From Actinospica acidithermotolerans (lineage in GTDB: Bacteria; Actinomycetota; Actinomycetes; Streptomycetales; Catenulisporaceae): DNA of 64,000 nt. The stretch spans positions 26,933 to 90,932 of the forward strand of contig NZ_JAGSOH010000014.1 of the NCBI RefSeq assembly GCF_018139625.1, read 5' to 3'. The notes below the pieces were generated by a model. It saw nothing but the letters and a program-made list of their open reading frames with translations, had not been told where the DNA came from and searched no databases. A program made the position numbers and the translations under genes. Below are positions 46,443 to 54,795 of this stretch, piece by piece (the stretch's first letter is position 1; the number at the start of each line of letters is the position of its first letter).

Positions 46443-47251
46443 TAGCCCCCCTCAGGGCAGCATGGACTGATTGCTTGTCTGCGACAGTTCGAAATCGCGT
46501 ACGACTCCGAGACCCCAGATCCCGGGCACGCCTTATCGATCGCCTGGCAAACGGCAGCGGCAGTGCAGCAGTAGCCAAGCGTGCAGCATGAGAAATAATC
46601 GCGTTACCCAGAATGCGGTAGTTCTCGGAGTGAACTCCCTCTCAAATGGCATGCCTCAAGAAGGCATGGAAGACTCAGGGCACCCGCCGCGCCCTGTTTA
46701 ACGCAACGGAAATCAATGGCACGCACTCTCCCTGCGCACCACGGGATCTCCGCACTTCACGGACACCAGCCCACCAGACGTGGCGCCCGACTGCTCATCC
46801 GTCAGCCATTGTCGGATTCCCCCATAGTGCGGGCTCGCGCTTGAGTTTTCCATGGATATGAGCACCTCGTGTCTCATTCGAGACCTTCGGCCACGCCGCA
46901 GAGATCCACTTCATCTGACAGCGTGGCCTGTGATGCTCCTGGTATCGAACTTCAGTTCTTAGTATCAGTGACCTCTGAGTCAAGTCGACGCGGACCGGCT
47001 CCAAATACAGTGAGAAGTCACCGACCAGAAAGTCGGCCGCACTCCGGACGTCCGCGGCAGGGCTCGTCGTCTGTAGCTCGTTGGTCGCTCGGTACGCTCG
47101 CGCGGGCACGGCGCCGGTGGCGCATGCGGCGCCGAACGCTGAAGGAGGCCATGGCGCGGGCAGTGTTCACCAGCGGTGCGACTGCAGGGACGCGGGATGG
47201 GCGGAATCTCAGTTCGCCCTGCCCGAACCTGACCGACACCTGGCATCCAGA
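46443..47251. other. Gene-poor region upstream of cassette 1
   Basis: About 800 bp with lower GC than its surroundings at 46590-46660. The only reading frame of note (46795-47109, minus, 104 aa) has no recognisable domain and I do not call it. The cassette 1 promoter must lie here. No clear -35/-10 pair or operator was found. Confidence 0.5.
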
Positions 47252-47290
47252 CACTCGGAGCGACACCATGTCATGGTGTCGCCCCGAGTG
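47252..47290. terminator. Long hairpin beside the distal tRNA fragment
   Basis: CACTCGG-AG-CGACACCATG pairs with CATGGTGTCG-CC-CGAGTG across a T loop, about 17 paired bases with a small internal bulge. It ends 5 bp before the tRNA-Lys fragment. It may be a terminator or part of the island's end. Confidence 0.55.
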
Positions 47291-47295
47291 AGGAA

Positions 47296-47347
47296 CTGTG
47301 CGCCGTCAGGGACTTGAACCCGAACCCGCTGATCAAGAGCCAGTTGC
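47296..47347 (-). other. Degenerate copy of the tRNA-Lys 3' half (distal attachment site)
   Basis: From 47296 the DNA matches the region 63733-63785 of the intact tRNA-Lys: 26 identical bases (CTGTGCGCCGTCAGGGACTT plus GAACCC), one missing C, then GAACCCGCTGAT identical, followed by scattered C/T differences before the match ends. It covers the acceptor 3' strand, T arm and anticodon arm in the same orientation as the intact gene. This is the usual mark left at the far end of an island integrated at a tRNA 3' end. The fragment cannot itself make a tRNA. Confidence 0.8.
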
Positions 47348-47438
47348 CTGACACTCTCAGTCATTAGCGCGCGCCCGGTTCGTGGGGCGGCCGTGTGCAG
47401 GTCAGGGCGCTTGATCAAGACACATGAGCAGGGAACGA

Positions 47439-48437
47439 TCAGGTGGCTTCGTCGGTGCCCCAACCGAGTGCGGTCGCCACGACCTGGGCTCCGAATTCGA
47501 GCGTGAGGAGTGCGTGTATGGTGCGATCCGCGGTCAGCATGCTGCGGAGATGTGCGAAGTGGTCGGCGAGTGAGCGCTCCTGGATGAAGTCGAACAAGTT
47601 CACGGCGGGCAGGCGGCTCCAGCGGCGCTCGAATTTGTCGGTGGCGAAGGTCACGGCGTAGGCGATCGCCGCAGGCCATAGCTCCTTGACCAGAAGGTCG
47701 GAGTCCTGCGGGAACGGCGTGCCGAGCTCGGCCTCAAGCCGCGAGCGGAATCGATCATGCAAGTCCGGATGTGCGGCTTCGACTGCTGCTGCCACAGCGC
47801 GCAACGATGCACCGGGGCCGAGGCCGGTGAACGCTGCGGGCCGGTTGGCCGGCGGTAGCCAGATCCACAGTATGCCTGGATCAGCCCACCGGGCCGGTGG
47901 TGCTGGTTCGAGCGAGTGAGCCCATGGCTCCGTGCGCTCGAGCGGTGCGCAGGTCGTGGGACCGGCGGCGTAGGCAAGGACCGCGGCCACTGCTGTCCAT
48001 CCGGCCGGGATGGCCAGGTCCTTCTGGATGAGGCGGTCGATTTCGTATGCCAGACGCTGCGGGAATGCTTCCATCCACAGGTTGTCGTCGAACACGCACG
48101 CTGGACACACTGTGACCTCGTTGGCGGTGGTCGTCCGCAGCAAATGTGCAGTTGGGTAAGGTTCGCAGCAGATCGTGCACTCCGAGTCCACTATCGCTGC
48201 GGCGATGGCGTCCGCCCGTGCCTTGGCCAACCGTGCGGCCGACCGCTTGCGGCTGCCGTGTCCGCGGTTGCTTCGAGCGTGCCGGTAGTGGCCGCGGATG
48301 GCACGGATGATCCTCTTCAGGGCCGCCGCGAGCCGCGGCCCGGCGTTTTCGCGGCGCGCCTTCACGGTAGCGGTATTACGGCTGCGACGACGTCGCCGCT
48401 GTATCGCTTTCCTGCGGAGCTCGTGCATTCGAGGCAT
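47439..48437 (-). CDS. Zinc-ribbon-containing protein of unknown function
   Basis: A 332-aa protein if started at the ATG at 48437 (MPRMHELRRK). The first ~85 residues are extremely Arg-rich. A CTICCEPYPTAHLLR...VTVCPAC segment has the C-x2-C ... C-x2-C layout of a zinc ribbon. The rest is helical with no recognised domain (VAAAVEAAHPDLHDRFRSRLEAELGTPFPQDSDLLVKELWPAAIAYAVTFATDKFERRW). The start is uncertain: no good Shine-Dalgarno is seen, and 48437 overlaps the end of the small membrane protein by 62 nt. The Arg-rich start and zinc ribbon suggest nucleic-acid binding, which is an inference. Confidence 0.5.
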   Translation of the reverse strand: MPRMHELRRKAIQRRRRRSRNTATVKARRENAGPRLAAALKRIIRAIRGHYRHARSNRGHGSRKRSAARLAKARADAIAAAIVDSECTICCEPYPTAHLLRTTTANEVTVCPACVFDDNLWMEAFPQRLAYEIDRLIQKDLAIPAGWTAVAAVLAYAAGPTTCAPLERTEPWAHSLEPAPPARWADPGILWIWLPPANRPAAFTGLGPGASLRAVAAAVEAAHPDLHDRFRSRLEAELGTPFPQDSDLLVKELWPAAIAYAVTFATDKFERRWSRLPAVNLFDFIQERSLADHFAHLRSMLTADRTIHALLTLEFGAQVVATALGWGTDEAT

Positions 48438-48711
48438 CGGTGTCGCTGGCAGCAGTTCGCCGTGCCGACGCTGCGTGTAGCTGGTCGCGGAGGAGCCCGG
48501 CGGCGATCGTGGCGCCGATGAATCCCAGCGATGTCGCGAGCGGATGACCGATCCACAGGATCCAGCCGAGGACGGGGATGGCTGCGGCGGTTGCGGCAAG
48601 GATGGTTCGATTCTTGTTCCGGGCGTCTGGAACCTTGGGGCGAGCGGCGATGCCACCCGTCGCGCACACAATGCCCGCGGCAATCGAGGCCAGGGCGCCA
48701 GCATTATTCAT
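48376..48711 (-). CDS. Small two-TM membrane protein
   Basis: A 111-aa protein started at the ATG at 48711 (MNNAGALAS). The hydrophobic segments are NAGALASIAAGIVCATGGIAA and TILAATAAAIPVLGWILWIGHPLATSLGFIGATIAAGLL. A Ser/Ala/Asp-rich tail (TAASDTDASNARAPQESDTAATSS) follows. It overlaps the zinc-ribbon gene, suggesting coupling. The longer frame to 48891 would add 60 residues with no ribosome site. Function unknown. Confidence 0.55.
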   Translation of the reverse strand: MNNAGALASIAAGIVCATGGIAARPKVPDARNKNRTILAATAAAIPVLGWILWIGHPLATSLGFIGATIAAGLLRDQLHAASARRTAASDTDASNARAPQESDTAATSSQP

Positions 48712-48890
48712 CGCCTGTGTCCCTGACCTTTCTGCGGAATTGTTCGACCGAACTTCGACATGCGAAGAATACAATTGCGAGCCTACGTTAGGCAACTTGC
48801 GTATCGCCAAGTGCGCAGGTGAACCCATAGGCGCGGCGGCTTGGATTGCGTTTCCGCCATCCAAAATGAATGCGCTTGGGTAGGTCGGCA

Positions 48891-49952
48891 CTACGGCGTT
48901 CTGGGGAATCCCCAGTCGGGGCCCTGCGCGAGTGAGGCGAAGGTTTTCGCGGATGTCGAATCCGAGTCGATCATCCAGTCGGTCTCGTTCTTGCCGGGCT
49001 TGTTGTAGTTGAACCAGACGAAGCCGAGCACGTCCGCGTGGTCCTCGACTCCGGTGAACAGGTTCTCGATCTCGGTCGGTTTCTCCGCGCCCGGCGAGAC
49101 TCCGGTCTCCGCGATCAGGAACGGTTTCTCAGTGAACTCGCGCACCTGCTCCATCGTCGGCTCGAAGAGCGTCTTGAAGGTCGAGCGGCCGCCGGCGGTG
49201 GTGTTGTAGTAGCCGGTGAGCCCGACCCAGTCGACGTATGCGTCGCCGGGATAGAGCGGATCGAGCGCGATATTCGGCACGGGGTAGGTCACGTTCACGT
49301 CCCAGAGCCAGATCACGTTCGTGGCCCCGGCCTCGGCGAAGATGTCGTGGATGCGTTTCCACGCCTTGACGAAGTCGGCCGCGCTCGTCTGCTGCGTGCC
49401 CCAGGTGAACCAGTTGCCGTTCATCTCGTGCCCGAAGGAGAGCACGACCGGCACGCCGAGGTTCTTGATCGTCTGCGCGAGCGTCGTCGCGTACGCGTCG
49501 GAGGCTCCGGCGGCGATGTCCGCGATCGAGGGCTTCGTGGGCTCGAACTGGATCAGCGGCATGATGCCGTCGTTGTCGAGGTCCAGCACCCAGGTCTGGT
49601 TGAGCGGCTGGCCCCATGGCACGTAGTACGCGATCAGGTTGGGGCTCTTGCCGATCTTCTTCGTCAGCGCGGCCAGGTCGGTCATCGAGTTCGGCACGTT
49701 GTCCTGCGCGACGCCGAGGTACTTCTTAGTCGGGTTGATCAGAGAACTGAGGGCGGAAGTCGTCTCGCTCGCCGACGTTGTGGTGGTGGGGGACGACGCG
49801 GTGCCGGCCGGTGCTCGCCGTGTGCTTGAGGCCTTGGCCGCCGCCGTGATGGAACTCGGCGAGACCGGATGCGCATAAGCGTATATCAGGAACAAGCTGG
49901 TGGCTGCTCCGGCGACGGCGTATAGGCCGCGGGTGTAGGTGCGCTCACGCAT
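48891..49952 (-). CDS. Membrane-anchored GH26-like glycoside hydrolase (cassette 2)
   Basis: A 353-aa paralogue of the cassette 1 hydrolase. An N-terminal anchor (LYAVAGAATSLFLIYAYA) and a Thr/Ser/Ala-rich linker to about residue 70 precede the GH26 barrel, with acid/base Glu176 in SFGHEMNGNWFTWG and nucleophile Glu282 in LIAETGVSPG. The second repeat of the fold reads VIWLWDVNVTYPVPNIALDPLYPGDAYVDWVGLTGYY. It overlaps the GT2 stop by 8 nt. It should act on the cell surface on the product of the neighbouring synthase. Sequence differs considerably from cassette 1, so the two polymers may differ. Confidence 0.88.
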   Translation of the reverse strand: MRERTYTRGLYAVAGAATSLFLIYAYAHPVSPSSITAAAKASSTRRAPAGTASSPTTTTSASETTSALSSLINPTKKYLGVAQDNVPNSMTDLAALTKKIGKSPNLIAYYVPWGQPLNQTWVLDLDNDGIMPLIQFEPTKPSIADIAAGASDAYATTLAQTIKNLGVPVVLSFGHEMNGNWFTWGTQQTSAADFVKAWKRIHDIFAEAGATNVIWLWDVNVTYPVPNIALDPLYPGDAYVDWVGLTGYYNTTAGGRSTFKTLFEPTMEQVREFTEKPFLIAETGVSPGAEKPTEIENLFTGVEDHADVLGFVWFNYNKPGKNETDWMIDSDSTSAKTFASLAQGPDWGFPRTP

Positions 49953-51735
49953 CGATCGGGGTCGTCCACTTCGTGCCGAGGATCCTGAGGACGGTGACTA
50001 GGTAGAAGAGGGCAGGCAGGAATATCGGGGTGAACGCGGCGGTGTTCATGTCGAGCATGCGCCAGGCTGAGAGCGCGACGCCGAGTGCTCCGACGCCGAG
50101 GCTCCAGGCCCACAGGCCGATCCACAGGCGATGGTTGCTCTTCTTCTTGGCGCCGCTCGGCCGCCACGACATCTGGCGGCCGCGCACCGCGTCCCAGAAG
50201 GCGAAGATGTTCGACCAGCTGACGATCACGGTGACCGGCCACATGTCCGAGCCGCAGCGCACGCGGTGCCACAGCGGCGTGACCACGAAGGTGTAGAGCG
50301 CGCTCGGCAGCACGAGCAGGTAGTTCCGGATTATCACCTGGTGTGGTGTGACCAGGCACAGGATCACTGCGATCAGTGGGCTGAGGATCGTGAACATCGC
50401 GGTCTCGACGTAGTAGAGGAAGCCGACGATGTCGTAGAGCCGGGCCCGAAGCGGCATCTTGGTCGTCCAGAAGTTCCGGTCGGCCACGATGCTGATCGTC
50501 CCCGCGCACCAGCGATACTGCTGGCTGAAGAAAGAGTCGACGTCGGCCGGGCAGAGTCCGGAGGCGAGGTTGACGGGAAGGTAGCGCACTTTCCATCCGA
50601 GGCGGCGCAAGTCAATGCCGGTGTGCGCGTCCTCGGAGTGCGAGATCAGGGTGATGCCGCCGTTCTCGACGAGGGCGGAGCGCCGGTAGACGGCGTTGGT
50701 CCCGCAGCAGACCACTGCGTCGCGCTGGTCGCGGGCGACCTGGACGGCCCGGTAGAACAGCTCCTGCGAGGTGGCGGCTCCGCGTTCGATGAAGGTCTGC
50801 TCGCCCGCGTTGCGGAAGAACTGCGGTGTCTGCAGGATGCCCAGCTTCGGGTCGGCCTCGAAGTACGGCAGTGTCTCCATCAGCATCTCGGTGCTGGGCA
50901 CGAAGTCGGCGTCCAGGATCAGGATGAACTCTCCCGAGGAACGTTCGAGGCCGTAATTGAGGTTGCCGGCCTTCTTGAACCAGCCGCGGTTGGGTCGTGA
51001 GCCGTAGCGGAATCCGAATTCGGCGGCCATCGTGGCCACCTCGTGCCGTGCTGCGTCGTCGAGAACGTAGGCTGTGGCAAGCCCCGGGTAGCCCTCCTGT
51101 AGGACGGCCACGTGCTTCCAGGTGTTGCGCAGCACCTCCAGGCTCTCGCCGCACACGGGGAGCATGATGTCGACGCTCGGGTAGGTGCTCGGCGTCCACC
51201 GCGTGACGAGTTTGCTGTGGGCCTCGAAGTCGAAACCGCGGGTACCCATCTCCAGCAGGAGCCGGATCACGATCACGACCGGCGTCATCATCACAACCGG
51301 GAAGAGCACCCACAGTCGCATCGAGTTCGCCAGGAAACCAAGCTGCGTGTACAGCATGAAAGGGGCGCTGAGGGTCATGCCGAGGATGAGCACCCACATG
51401 CGCCGGTTGTTGTAGAGGTATTTCTCGGTGCGCTGAGACGGCGGCTTCGGCAGGACCGTGCCCGTGGTCTTGACCGTGGCGGTGAACAGCTCTGGCCGCC
51501 ACAGTTCCTCATCGCCGTAGGGGTCCTGCTCGCGTTCCCACGCCAAGGTGTCGCGGGCCGGCGCCCTGAGGCTCTTGAAGGGGATCGCCGGGATCCGTGA
51601 CAGCAGGATGGTCTGCGCGCGATCCTCGGCGTCCACGATGGGCGCGTCCGCGGTGATGCGCGGAAGCAGGACGGTTTGCAGCGCCTCGGGGCCGTCCTGC
51701 TCTGGGGCTCCCGCGTGACTCGTCGGTGCGGTCAC
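49945..51735 (-). CDS. GT2 polysaccharide synthase, cellulose-synthase-like (cassette 2)
   Basis: A 596-aa synthase. The catalytic residues are present: YPSVDIMLPVCGE, VLDDAAR (one Asp pair), DxD in LDADFVP, SED in ISHSEDAHTG, and QQYRW. The first ~60 residues are a cytoplasmic tail with two copies of a short motif, QTVLLPRITA and QTILLSRIPAIP. Two helices precede the catalytic domain (MWVLILGMTLSAPFMLYTQLGFL; LWVLFPVVMMTPVVIVIRLLL) and several follow it. The GTG at 51735 overlaps the GT-C stop (GTGA). No PilZ domain is visible. Confidence 0.9.
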   Translation of the reverse strand: MTAPTSHAGAPEQDGPEALQTVLLPRITADAPIVDAEDRAQTILLSRIPAIPFKSLRAPARDTLAWEREQDPYGDEELWRPELFTATVKTTGTVLPKPPSQRTEKYLYNNRRMWVLILGMTLSAPFMLYTQLGFLANSMRLWVLFPVVMMTPVVIVIRLLLEMGTRGFDFEAHSKLVTRWTPSTYPSVDIMLPVCGESLEVLRNTWKHVAVLQEGYPGLATAYVLDDAARHEVATMAAEFGFRYGSRPNRGWFKKAGNLNYGLERSSGEFILILDADFVPSTEMLMETLPYFEADPKLGILQTPQFFRNAGEQTFIERGAATSQELFYRAVQVARDQRDAVVCCGTNAVYRRSALVENGGITLISHSEDAHTGIDLRRLGWKVRYLPVNLASGLCPADVDSFFSQQYRWCAGTISIVADRNFWTTKMPLRARLYDIVGFLYYVETAMFTILSPLIAVILCLVTPHQVIIRNYLLVLPSALYTFVVTPLWHRVRCGSDMWPVTVIVSWSNIFAFWDAVRGRQMSWRPSGAKKKSNHRLWIGLWAWSLGVGALGVALSAWRMLDMNTAAFTPIFLPALFYLVTVLRILGTKWTTPIDA

Positions 51736-53342
51736 GTGCGCGCTCCGATCAGGGTCCAGATCTCGACGTCGGTGCGGCCGTAGCGGTCGTAGCTCGGGAC
51801 CGACGTGCGCTGGTAGCCGTTAGTCGCGAGCATCTGGTCCAGCGCGAGATCGAGCCCGGGAGTGGCGTTGTAGTCGATGAACACGGCGCTGAAATAGCGC
51901 TCGGAGATGGCCGCCTGGTACGCGTCCACGCCGGAGAGCGTCTTGCCATTCGTTGCTGTGAAGGAAAGGCCGTAGGTGTCGCTCCAGGTGAAGCGGTTGC
52001 CCGCGTGGCCGAGGTAGTAGCGCTCCACCCACGGATCCTCGGCCAGGATGTGCGAGCCCGACGGGTACTCGGCGGTCGCGGCTACGAGCTGCTTCATATA
52101 AGTGGTCGAGGTCAGCCACTCGCCGAAGAACTCGTGCGCCTGGTTGGCGCCATAGCCGCCGAGCGCGCCGACGAGCGCGACAGCCGGAGCGACACGCCAC
52201 CACGCGGTCCCGGCCAGCTTGTCGAGCAGCCAGCCACCCATCGGCGCGGCGAACAGCAGCCCGTAGCCCGCGTGCTTCTCCAGTGAGGTCAACGTGTGCA
52301 GCCGCATATCGCCGAGCGGGGCTATCAAGGCCGCGCCGGTAAGCACGGAGGCGAGCAACAGCCGCGACTTCCAGCCGAACCCGTCGCTCACCGGCGCCTT
52401 CGGCCCGTTGCCCTTCGAGGCCGACCGTCGCCGGCGCAGCACGAACCAGAGGGAGCCGAGCAGCGCGAGAGCCAGGATGAACCCCACATAAACCAGCGAC
52501 CGATGCGCCACCTGGTGAACCGTGTTCGTCGCTGCGGGCCGAGCGAGCGTCGTCGTCATCAGGCCGGTCACGGACGCGGGCCCGGCCAGGCACAGCAGCG
52601 CGAATCCGGCGAGGAACATCAGCATCCCGAGCACGGCTCCGCGCGCAGCGGCCCAGCGCCAGCCGACCGAGGGGATCGCGCAGATCGCCGCGACCAGCAC
52701 GATCGGAACCGCGTAGACCAGCGAGGTGTACTTGAAGGCGACCGCCAGAGTTGTGACCGCGGTGGTCTCCAGCATGAAGACCTTGTTCGTGCCCGAGCGC
52801 ACGGCGAACCAGAAACCTGTAGCCAGCAGGAAGACCGCGGGCGCGTCGAACGTCGCCAGATGGCTCATGAACAGCACCGGGCCGCACAGCGCGAACAGGC
52901 TCGACCCCCAGATCGCGGCCCGTCGGCCGAACAGCAGCACCGTCGCGCGGTAGAGCATGACGGTGGCCCCGAGCATGAACACCAGGCTCAGATAGCGGGC
53001 AGTGGTGAGGCCGCCGACCGAGTTCGCCAGCGCGCCAAGCAGCGGGTACAGGTAGGGCGAGCCGGAGAAGAACGTCGCGTAGTCCATATTCGGCGCCGCG
53101 CCGCCGAATAATGAGGCCCATTCGGTGTGTCCAGCGAACAGGTAGCAGGCCTCATCGACGAAAGCGGTGTTGGTCAGCGTAGCCGCGATCGACACCTGGG
53201 CCACGAGCACGGCCGTAAGAGGCAACCGACGACGCCAGCGTGCACTTGGCCCAAGCTCACAGTGAGCAGTATCAGGCTTGCCCGACTCGGCCGATTCCGA
53301 CTCATGCGCTTTGATACGGGGTATGAGAACCGTCTCAGACAT
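51732..53342 (-). CDS. GT-C-type membrane glycosyltransferase-like protein (cassette 2)
   Basis: A 536-aa polytopic protein with the same plan as its cassette 1 counterpart. The acidic loop reads FVDEACYLFAGHTEWASLFGGAAPNMDYATFFSGSPYLYPLLGA, then HLATFDAPAVFLLATGFWFAVRSG, and there is a soluble C-terminal domain (GSHILAEDPWVERYYLGHAG ... DVEIWTLI). The N-terminus MSETVLIPRIKAHES repeats the motif seen twice in the neighbouring GT2. The ATG at 53342 follows TTGAGG; the GTG at 53363 would add seven residues. It is first in the cassette operon. Confidence 0.82.
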   Translation of the reverse strand: MSETVLIPRIKAHESESAESGKPDTAHCELGPSARWRRRLPLTAVLVAQVSIAATLTNTAFVDEACYLFAGHTEWASLFGGAAPNMDYATFFSGSPYLYPLLGALANSVGGLTTARYLSLVFMLGATVMLYRATVLLFGRRAAIWGSSLFALCGPVLFMSHLATFDAPAVFLLATGFWFAVRSGTNKVFMLETTAVTTLAVAFKYTSLVYAVPIVLVAAICAIPSVGWRWAAARGAVLGMLMFLAGFALLCLAGPASVTGLMTTTLARPAATNTVHQVAHRSLVYVGFILALALLGSLWFVLRRRRSASKGNGPKAPVSDGFGWKSRLLLASVLTGAALIAPLGDMRLHTLTSLEKHAGYGLLFAAPMGGWLLDKLAGTAWWRVAPAVALVGALGGYGANQAHEFFGEWLTSTTYMKQLVAATAEYPSGSHILAEDPWVERYYLGHAGNRFTWSDTYGLSFTATNGKTLSGVDAYQAAISERYFSAVFIDYNATPGLDLALDQMLATNGYQRTSVPSYDRYGRTDVEIWTLIGART

Positions 53343-53705
53343 CAGCGGCCTCAAGTACCCCACTATGTTGAGGAATCAAGCACGCCGATTCCATTGAATA
53401 GATGGCATAAGCCACTGGCCGACGCCCTCCCACACCAAGGCCGCAAGATGCCGTGCGGCACATGCCGGTCCGATCGCCACCCGCCACCGTGACGAAAAGA
53501 AATCACTTACCTGCCAGCGCGAGCGCGCGGCCATGCTACCGGCGGCGCAGCCCTTCGTAAAGCCGGATTCAAAGCTCCCGTCAGATACGGCGAAGGTGTC
53601 AAGGTGGGCGACAGCTCGCGATTACGACAGGCTTGCCTGCAATCATTTTCGCCATCGGAAAAGAATGCTGCAAAGGGTGCCGGAGAACTACTTCCGGAAC
53701 TGTCT
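53343..53705. other. Intergenic region upstream of cassette 2
   Basis: About 360 bp with no supported gene. It must contain the cassette 2 promoter. AT-rich patches near 53400 and 53640-53660 are visible, but no clear boxes or operators. Confidence 0.4.
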
Positions 53706-53981
53706 TCACTCGCCCTCTTTATCTCGGTCGCGTTGATCGTCCAGGCGCGCGAAGTACTCCGCCAACGCCTGCTCCACCAAGTACTGAGGGCTAAGGCCCT
53801 GCGCCGCGACCTCGGCCGTCAGCCGCTCGTTGTGCGCTGCGAGGATGCGCACGGTCAGCGGAACTCGGACAGGGCCGCGAGGGCGGCCGATCCGACGTCC
53901 CCGCGCCTGCGCACGGCCCTCCCCCTCCGGTTGCAGGGGCGCGATCTCGGTCGGTATCGGCGGATCGCTCCATGTGGGCAT
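53706..53981 (-). CDS. Ribbon-helix-helix-like small protein A
   Basis: A 91-aa protein. The C-terminal two thirds read GRPRGPVRVPLTVRILAAHNERLTAEVAAQGLSPQYLVEQALAEYFARLD, consistent with a CopG/ParD-type ribbon-helix-helix fold (a short basic beta strand VPLTVRI followed by two helices). The first ~35 residues are Pro-rich and basic. The ATG at 53981 has GGAAAGGA 7 nt upstream. It resembles the next gene upstream strongly, so the pair arose by duplication. Such proteins bind DNA as dimers; no toxin partner is adjacent. Confidence 0.65.
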   Translation of the reverse strand: MPTWSDPPIPTEIAPLQPEGEGRAQARGRRIGRPRGPVRVPLTVRILAAHNERLTAEVAAQGLSPQYLVEQALAEYFARLDDQRDRDKEGE

Positions 53982-54076
53982 GGCGTGGTCCTTTCCATCT
54001 GGACACATCGGGGCAAACTGCCATTATTGCGATGGTTCGGCCGGGGCAATTGACTATAAATTCCAGTTTGGTGACG

Positions 54077-54358
54077 TCAAGATCTGCTGGAAGGGTCCGC
54101 CTGCATCTCGCCTGTGCCCTGCATCCGCCTGCGCTGACGGTCGAGTCGCTTGAAGTACTCCCCGAGCGCTAATTCGATGAGGTACTGCTGGCTCAAGCCC
54201 TGATGTTCGACCTCCGCGGCGAGCCGCCGGTCGTGCTCCTCAAGCAGGCGCACCGTCCTAGCGATGCGGTCCGGTCCCTTCGGCCTGCCGACCTTGCTGC
54301 CGCCCGGGTGCCCTTGGGGCGTGGCGGTGCCGGGAGTAGATTCCAATCTTTCGTTCAT
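54077..54358 (-). CDS. Ribbon-helix-helix-like small protein B
   Basis: A 93-aa paralogue of the gene at 53706: GRPKGPDRIARTVRLLEEHDRRLAAEVEHQGLSQQYLIELALGEYFKRLD aligns with it along its whole core. The ATG at 54358 (MNERLES) has AAAAAGGGGCG 1-6 nt upstream; ATG 54379 is an alternative. It lies 95 bp upstream of its paralogue on the same strand. The Pro/Gly/Ser-rich N-terminus differs between the two. Likely a DNA-binding regulator of the island. Confidence 0.65.
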   Translation of the reverse strand: MNERLESTPGTATPQGHPGGSKVGRPKGPDRIARTVRLLEEHDRRLAAEVEHQGLSQQYLIELALGEYFKRLDRQRRRMQGTGEMQADPSSRS

Positions 54359-54795
54359 TCGCCCCTTTTTCTGCCGCATTCTTTCGACCCCCCAGCGCAG
54401 TTGGCGCGCGCCCCGTTCGTCTTTGATCGATATCAAACGGAGGACACTCGTGTCAACATTCGATGATTCATGAGGAAACTCATACGGGCTTAAGCTTTCC
54501 GGTTGTGATGCACTTCACGTCCGCGGTCGATCGTGCAAGGGGGAAGAGCCCGAAACGTGCGCGACCGGGCATTCGGCACGCCATACCGGCTGGCGGGACG
54601 GCCACCGCCGCTTGGCAGTAGCGAGATTTTCGCTACCGAGAATTCCGGCGAGAGCTTTGTCGTGTTCCTGCTGCGGATCTGTAGCCATTGTGTAACGGCT
54701 GGGGTTCTGGCTATTTTCCATGGTGCTGCGATCAGTGTCGCGTCGCCAGCGGCGCCGACTCTGCCATAGAGACACACGGGAGGGGTTGTTTCGTC
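54359..54795. other. Lower-GC region between RHH and Rhs genes
   Basis: About 440 bp. AT-rich patches (54420-54500) look like promoter DNA for the divergent RHH and Rhs genes. The short open frames here (for example 54490-54777) have no domain or ribosome site and are not called. Confidence 0.45.

Noticed and set aside
46795..47109. 104-aa minus-strand frame in the gap before cassette 1
   Set aside because: No ribosome site, no recognised domain, and it lies in a region with atypical composition.
47296..47347. A second tRNA-Lys gene
   Set aside because: Only the 3' half matches; the D arm and 5' acceptor strand are missing, so it is an attachment-site remnant.
53706..54358. Toxin-antitoxin module
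   Set aside because: Both genes are paralogous RHH-like proteins and no toxin-like small gene lies next to them.
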